Assembly (NCBI RefSeq): GCF_003260095.1
Contig: NZ_PTPX01000001.1
Location: 1-64,000, forward strand
Length of the DNA: 64,000 bases
Reading direction: 5' to 3'
From: Glaesserella australis
GTDB lineage: Bacteria; Pseudomonadota; Gammaproteobacteria; Enterobacterales; Pasteurellaceae
This document shows, piece after piece, positions 60,320-64,000 of the stretch. The position numbers and the translations under genes were made by a program. Below the pieces are notes generated by a model. The model ran no database searches. It saw only the letters and a program-made list of their open reading frames with translations, and had not been told where the DNA came from. Within the stretch, counting starts at the first letter, position 1. Each line of letters begins with the position of its first letter.

Positions 60320-60937
60320 TTAGGCTTTTTTGTATTTTTGATAATTCAACTGTAACCATTGCAAACCAACAACGGCAATCACATTATCAATTTTTCCTTC
60401 AACAACCCATTGGTATGCTTGCTCACGGCTTACCACGTGGACGAGAATATCTTCGCCTTCTTCTTCCAAGCCGTAAACGCCACCTACTTGGGTGCTATCG
60501 ACCAAGCCTAAAAAGAGATGTAAACGTTCTACAGCACCGCCCGGGCTATCCCAAATACTCAAGGCATGTTCAACATTACTCACAGTTAAGCCAGCTTCTT
60601 CATAACTTTCACGAATAGCCACATTTTCAGGTGTTTCACCTTCATCGACCATACCTGCAATCAGCTCAACAAGCCATGGCGATTGAGGACTTGTTGGATC
60701 GTAAGCGCCAATGCGAACTTGTTCTACTAATACGACTGCGTCTTTCACAGGGTCGTAGGCAATGAGTGCCGCAGCCGAACCTTTAATCATTAATTCACGA
60801 ACGATTTCACCACTTACGCCACCGTTAAACAGTTTATGGCGAAAATACATTTTTTTCATGGTGAAGTGACCTTGATAAACCACTTCTTCTCGTAGGATTT
60901 CTAAATCTTTTGGTTGAAACTGATGAATTTGCGTCAT
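60320..60937 (-). CDS. nudF: ADP-ribose pyrophosphatase
   Basis: 205-residue Nudix hydrolase that splits ADP-ribose (and ADP-sugars) to AMP and sugar phosphate. The Nudix box reads GMVDEGETPENVAIRESYEEAGL with all catalytic glutamates, and the NudF-type N terminus FQPKDLEILREEVVYQGHFTMKKMYF is clear. I chose ATG 60937, which has AAGGAG upstream; the longer reading frame overlaps psiE with unrelated residues. Confidence 0.95.
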   Translation of the reverse strand: MTQIHQFQPKDLEILREEVVYQGHFTMKKMYFRHKLFNGGVSGEIVRELMIKGSAAALIAYDPVKDAVVLVEQVRIGAYDPTSPQSPWLVELIAGMVDEGETPENVAIRESYEEAGLTVSNVEHALSIWDSPGGAVERLHLFLGLVDSTQVGGVYGLEEEGEDILVHVVSREQAYQWVVEGKIDNVIAVVGLQWLQLNYQKYKKA

Positions 60938-60947
60938 GATATTCTCC

Positions 60948-61367
60948 TTAGCTTTTATGTAAACTCTCTGTGTGTACCACATAAAGTGCAATAACCATTA
61001 CGAGAATCGCTAATGCAAATAATAAAGTGTGCATGGCATTTGAATGGTCAACAATAATTAAACGTACCATCGCTGTAATACCGATATATAAAAAATAACG
61101 TAACGGAAAATGGTAGTTATATTTAAAATATTGCACAATTAAGGCAAGAAATTCAAAATATAAAAAGAAGATAACAATTTTTTCTACAATTTGAAATTTA
61201 TCACTATGGCTAACAAATAAATCAACGAGTGTATAAGCTTCATAGAAAAGTGAATAAGCAAGAATTAATCCAATCGCTAATAAAGAAATATTCAAAATCC
61301 ATTGAAAACCTTCGGAGATTAATTTTCCGAAACGTGAATGTTTGCTTTCTGAAATAAGATGTGACAT
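60948..61367 (-). CDS. psiE: PsiE family membrane protein
   Basis: 139-residue inner-membrane protein with about four hydrophobic segments (WILNISLLAIGLILAYSLFY; IVIFFLYFEFLALIV; FLYIGITAMVRLIIV; LLFALAILVMVIALYVV). Matches PsiE, phosphate-starvation-inducible in E. coli and controlled there by PhoB and CRP. The function is unknown. It lies between a phosphopantetheinyl transferase and nudF, 7 bases from the former. Confidence 0.9.
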   Translation of the reverse strand: MSHLISESKHSRFGKLISEGFQWILNISLLAIGLILAYSLFYEAYTLVDLFVSHSDKFQIVEKIVIFFLYFEFLALIVQYFKYNYHFPLRYFLYIGITAMVRLIIVDHSNAMHTLLFALAILVMVIALYVVHTESLHKS

Positions 61368-61374
61368 AAAATCC

Positions 61375-62112
61375 TTAATTTACTTGATAAATGATCGGTG
61401 TGAGATTTTTAATCTCAATCAACTGATTATTTTTCCATTGTTGAAGATGGGGCAATAATACCATAGATTCTGATTGCTCAAAAAAATAGGCTAAATAAAA
61501 AGGCAATTGCGCATAAAAGTGTAATATCCCTTTAGGGCAATAAGTGCTGGTAAGTTTCTGCTCGCTTAATGAGTGAGTGACTTCTGAAAGCTTCACGATC
61601 CCCACGCCTTGTGATTTTAATATCGCTTCACGCAAGCACCAAGTCAGATAGAAACGATCAGCGAGTGAGTGAAGTTCAGGCAAAATCGTTGGATTCTGGA
61701 TTTCAGTTAGCTCTTGCTCACCTGCATAATAATCTAATAAGGCTTGAAAACGTCTGACTTTTTGCGGATGTTCAATATCAATCCCGACCACTTTTTTTGG
61801 ATTGTGGTAAGAAAATATAATTGCCACCCAATCACCTGAATGGCTAATATTAAAATCAATATTGGGGTGATGAATATAAGGTCTGCCGCTCGCTGTTTTT
61901 TCAATATTATTAAGCAATGACTTATCTAAATTAAATTTCTCAAATAATTGATGTAATAAAAAATAAGCCATGCGGCGACTTTTCCATTTTTTTATTTGAC
62001 GTTCAGATAATTCATTTTCCGCTTTATTTTTCGGTTTGGAATAATCAAAAAAATCGGCAGGAATTGGCTCGTTATGATGAGCGAAAATAATCGACAAGCG
62101 GTCAGATTCCAT
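61375..62112 (-). CDS. 4'-phosphopantetheinyl transferase superfamily protein
   Basis: 245-residue Sfp/AcpT-type enzyme expected to load carrier proteins with the phosphopantetheine arm of coenzyme A. The two Mg/CoA motifs are VVGIDIEHPQKVRR and FYLTWCLREAILKSQG; SASGRPYIHHPNIDFNISHSGDW-like sequence precedes them. No polyketide or peptide synthetase is in the window, so an acyl-carrier-protein role, in place of or besides AcpS, is likely. It lies 7 bases after tag. Confidence 0.9.
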   Translation of the reverse strand: MESDRLSIIFAHHNEPIPADFFDYSKPKNKAENELSERQIKKWKSRRMAYFLLHQLFEKFNLDKSLLNNIEKTASGRPYIHHPNIDFNISHSGDWVAIIFSYHNPKKVVGIDIEHPQKVRRFQALLDYYAGEQELTEIQNPTILPELHSLADRFYLTWCLREAILKSQGVGIVKLSEVTHSLSEQKLTSTYCPKGILHFYAQLPFYLAYFFEQSESMVLLPHLQQWKNNQLIEIKNLTPIIYQVN

Positions 62113-62119
62113 TATTTTT

Positions 62120-62680
62120 TTACCATTTTGTTTTGCATAAACAGTGATTTAGATGATCGTTGACCAATCCCATTGATTGCATAAACGCATAGCAAGTTGT
62201 TTCGCCAACAAATACAAAACCTTTCTTTTTCAATGCTTTTGACATAGCGGTAGACACTGCGGTTTTGGCAGGGACAACATCAAGAGTCGGGATGTCATTT
62301 ACCTGTGGCTTGCCATTAACAAAAGACCAGATAAATTGGCTAAAATCTTCACCTTGTTCTTGCATAGCAAGATAGGCTTTGGCGTTTTTAATAATGGCTT
62401 CTAGCTTGGCTCTGTGGCGGATTAATCCCGCATTTTGCATTAAGCGATCGAGATCGGATTCCTTCATTTGTGCGATTTTATGCGGATCGAATTGATAAAA
62501 TGCATCTCGATAGGCTTCGCGTTTTTTCAATACTGTAATCCAAGATAGCCCTGCTTGTTGCCCTTCTAGACAAATTTTTTCAAACAGTTTTTGGCTATCA
62601 TATTCAGGTTTTCCCCATTCGTTATCGTGATAGTTGACATATATTTCACTATCACCTGCCCAGCTACAGCGTGTCGTCAT
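62120..62680 (-). CDS. tag: DNA-3-methyladenine glycosylase I
   Basis: 186-residue constitutive repair enzyme that removes 3-methyladenine. It follows E. coli Tag closely: zinc ligands Cys5 and His18 at the N terminus (RCSWAGDSEIYVNYHDNEWG), CLEGQQAGLSWITVLKKRE, and the second pair in LVNDHLNHCLC. It is first in a four-gene minus-strand run tag, transferase, psiE, nudF with gaps of about 10 bases. Confidence 0.97.
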   Translation of the reverse strand: MTTRCSWAGDSEIYVNYHDNEWGKPEYDSQKLFEKICLEGQQAGLSWITVLKKREAYRDAFYQFDPHKIAQMKESDLDRLMQNAGLIRHRAKLEAIIKNAKAYLAMQEQGEDFSQFIWSFVNGKPQVNDIPTLDVVPAKTAVSTAMSKALKKKGFVFVGETTCYAFMQSMGLVNDHLNHCLCKTKW

Positions 62681-62702
62681 TGGTATTTTCCTTGTAAAAA
62701 AT

Positions 62703-62726
62703 GACCGCTTGTGGTGACAAGCGGTC
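62703..62726. terminator. tight inverted pair of uptake signals downstream of lipoprotein gene
   Basis: GACCGCTTGT and ACAAGCGGTC, perfect complements separated by only 4 bases, form a compact hairpin. On the minus strand it lies 24 bases past the lipoprotein stop codon, and T-rich sequence follows (AAAAAATGA on the plus strand), so it is a strong terminator candidate for nlpD and the lipoprotein gene. Confidence 0.82.
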
Positions 62727-62749
62727 AGATTTCTCTTATTTTTTGCAAA

Positions 62750-63124
62750 TTACTTGTGAATTTTCCAAGCCGTTGCGGTTTTGGTTAAACGGACTTTACG
62801 ATCTTTAGACAAGTATCCGCCTTTGACCGCATCAAGAATGGTATTCTCGGGTAAGTCTGCGGCAAACACTTCTGCCTGTGATTTATCGTCAGATAAAATG
62901 ACATAGACAGCTAAGGTCGTATTTGCGGGATCTGTTAATTTAATATCTGCGATATCAAAAGGCTGAACGCATTGTTGTTTCAGGTAAGAATAACTTTGCC
63001 CTGCGCTAGATAAGCAACCGTGTTTATCTTTGCCACCGCCTAACATCACGGGTTCAGGTTGTGTACTACAAGCCATCAATGCTCCTATTGCCACAAACAG
63101 ACTGAGTTGTTTGAATAGTTTCAT
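62750..63124 (-). CDS. hypothetical lipoprotein
   Basis: 124-residue lipoprotein: signal peptide MKLFKQLSLFVAIGALMAC with lipobox LMAC, then a mature part with CSTQPEPVMLGGGKDKHGCLSSAGQSYSYLKQQCVQPFD, containing two further cysteines that could form a disulfide, and a small beta-rich C-terminal part (VRLTKTATAWKIHK). I do not recognise a family with a known function. It begins 3 bases after nlpD, so it is translated with it and may act at the cell envelope. Confidence 0.85.
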   Translation of the reverse strand: MKLFKQLSLFVAIGALMACSTQPEPVMLGGGKDKHGCLSSAGQSYSYLKQQCVQPFDIADIKLTDPANTTLAVYVILSDDKSQAEVFAADLPENTILDAVKGGYLSKDRKVRLTKTATAWKIHK

Positions 63125-63127
63125 ACA

Positions 63128-64000
63128 TTATTGTCTCGGTAAGTAACGTGCAGGGTCAACAGATTTACCTTGATAACGAATTTCAAAGTGAAGTTTGTTG
63201 CTATTGGTGCCTGTACTACCTAAAGTCGCAATGGTTTCACCTGCTTTTACGTTGTCTTGCTCTTCAACTTTAATGCTGTCGTTATGTGCATAGGCACTTA
63301 AGAAGTCATCGTTATGTTTAATGATGATTAAGTTACCATAACCTTGTAAGGCATTCCCTGCATACACAACACGACCTGCAGCGGCAGCTTTAACCGCTTG
63401 ACCTTTTGTACCTGCAATATCAAGACCTTTGTTGCCACCTTCAGATGATGAGAAGCCTGAAATCACTCGACCTTGTGTTGGCCATTGCCATTTGATTGAT
63501 GAGACCGCTGGCGCAGGTGTATTGCTACTGTAGTTTGGTGTGCTACTTGCAGTAGTTGCGGTGACACGTGGTGTAGAAGCAACGGTTCCTGCACTTGCGG
63601 TAACCGTTGGGCGAGTCACAGCCGTTGCATCGCCTGTTCCTGCTTTTACAGGGCCTGTGATCGTGCCATCAGAGCCATAAGCTGTACCGTTTGGCGCTTG
63701 GGTATAAGTGACGACAGGTTCTACTTGAACGGGTTTTGGTGCTGGTTGGGCTACAGGTTGTGGCGCAGCTTTGGCGGTTTGCGTTTCTGTTGCTGCCGCT
63801 TGGCTATTCCCCAGTTTTAAGGTTTGACCTACACGTAATTGGTATGGCTCACTCATATTATTGAGTGCTGCGACTTCTTTAACATCTTTGCCTGCAATAT
63901 AAGCAATTAAGAACATCGTGTCGCCTTTACGCACGGTATAGGTGTCGCCGTTATAGAACCCTTTATCAATTTGGCTATAAATAGGCGCATTATTTTCATC
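63128..64000 (-). CDS. nlpD: murein hydrolase activator NlpD, 5' end outside window
   Basis: At least 291 residues, open to the window edge; in-frame sequence continues upstream of the ATG at 63934, so that is not the start. A LysM domain (GDTYTVRKGDTMFLIAYIAGKDVKEVAAL...YQLRVGQTLKLG) precedes a Pro/Thr/Ala-rich linker and a C-terminal LytM (M23) domain. As in E. coli NlpD, the domain is degenerate: NKGLDIAG lacks the first zinc histidine, fitting an activator of the amidase AmiC in daughter-cell separation. rpoS does not follow, as expected in Pasteurellaceae. Confidence 0.95.
   Translation of the reverse strand, partial: DENNAPIYSQIDKGFYNGDTYTVRKGDTMFLIAYIAGKDVKEVAALNNMSEPYQLRVGQTLKLGNSQAAATETQTAKAAPQPVAQPAPKPVQVEPVVTYTQAPNGTAYGSDGTITGPVKAGTGDATAVTRPTVTASAGTVASTPRVTATTASSTPNYSSNTPAPAVSSIKWQWPTQGRVISGFSSSEGGNKGLDIAGTKGQAVKAAAAGRVVYAGNALQGYGNLIIIKHNDDFLSAYAHNDSIKVEEQDNVKAGETIATLGSTGTNSNKLHFEIRYQGKSVDPARYLPRQ

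Overview
The window looks like chromosomal DNA of a Pasteurellaceae bacterium. Most protein families and gene neighbourhoods are the gammaproteobacterial or Haemophilus/Actinobacillus ones. Many intergenic gaps carry uptake-signal-sequence cores of the ACAAGCGGT (Apl) type rather than the AAGTGCGGT (Hin) type, which points to the Actinobacillus pleuropneumoniae / Mannheimia / Glaesserella side of the family. A cytoplasmic N-glycosyltransferase directly behind rimO agrees with that placement. The species cannot be named from sequence alone. I see no prophage, transposase, CRISPR array or integrase.

Layout. 1-118: 3' end of a 5S rRNA and its terminator. 0.2-5.0 kb: pdxH, the yheO-tusDCB sulfur-relay operon, fkpA and slyX, then a DsbA-like protein coupled to mtnN. 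5.2-8.6 kb: rimO and an HMW1C-type N-glycosyltransferase with an added basic tail. 8.7-11.3 kb: a glycine-zipper lipoprotein, lptM-lysA and a glutathione transferase. 11.4-14.3 kb: tryptophanase operon tnaC-tnaA-tnaB with a CRP site. 14.4-18.9 kb: a patatin-like protein, sfsA and mutY-yggX-mltC. 18.9-21.8 kb: tRNA-Phe, tRNA-Asn, a possible small RNA, dapF and dcuB. 22.4-29.6 kb: a complete L-ascorbate (ula) locus, divergently arranged around a 435-bp control region. 29.7-32.4 kb: hldD, def and dprA. 32.4-38.1 kb: a haem island with two Fur-type boxes: ChaN-like lipoprotein and TonB receptor, convergent with a ChuY-like reductase and a HutW-HutX fusion. 38.2-40.4 kb: fumC and the competence regulator sxy/tfoX. 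40.6-54.5 kb: the S10, spc and alpha ribosomal protein operons with secY and rpoA. 54.7-57.1 kb: azoR and a hexose phosphomutase. 57.2-59.3 kb: rpsP-rimM-trmD-rplS. 59.4-64 kb: an AroE-like protein, nudF, psiE, a phosphopantetheinyl transferase, tag, a lipoprotein and the 3' part of nlpD, cut by the window edge.

How the parts work together. The haem island holds what is needed to bring haem across the outer membrane and open the ring without oxygen: TonB receptor, ChaN-like haem lipoprotein, radical-SAM haem methyltransferase fused to a haem carrier, and anaerobilin reductase. The ula locus encodes uptake, phosphorylation and conversion of ascorbate to D-xylulose 5-phosphate. It carries CRP and repressor sites centrally, and a hairpin repeat at four of its gene junctions. 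rimO-ngt joins a ribosomal protein modifier to a protein N-glucosyltransferase. Competence is represented twice (dprA and sxy), in line with the dense uptake signals, several of which are paired as inverted repeats and probably act as terminators.

Most promising for follow-up: the HutW-HutX fusion locus, the histone-H1-like tail on the N-glycosyltransferase, the extended TnaC leader peptide, the ula locus with its junction repeats, the candidate RNA switch at sxy, and several undescribed-looking RNA leaders (dcuB, rplN, rpsP).
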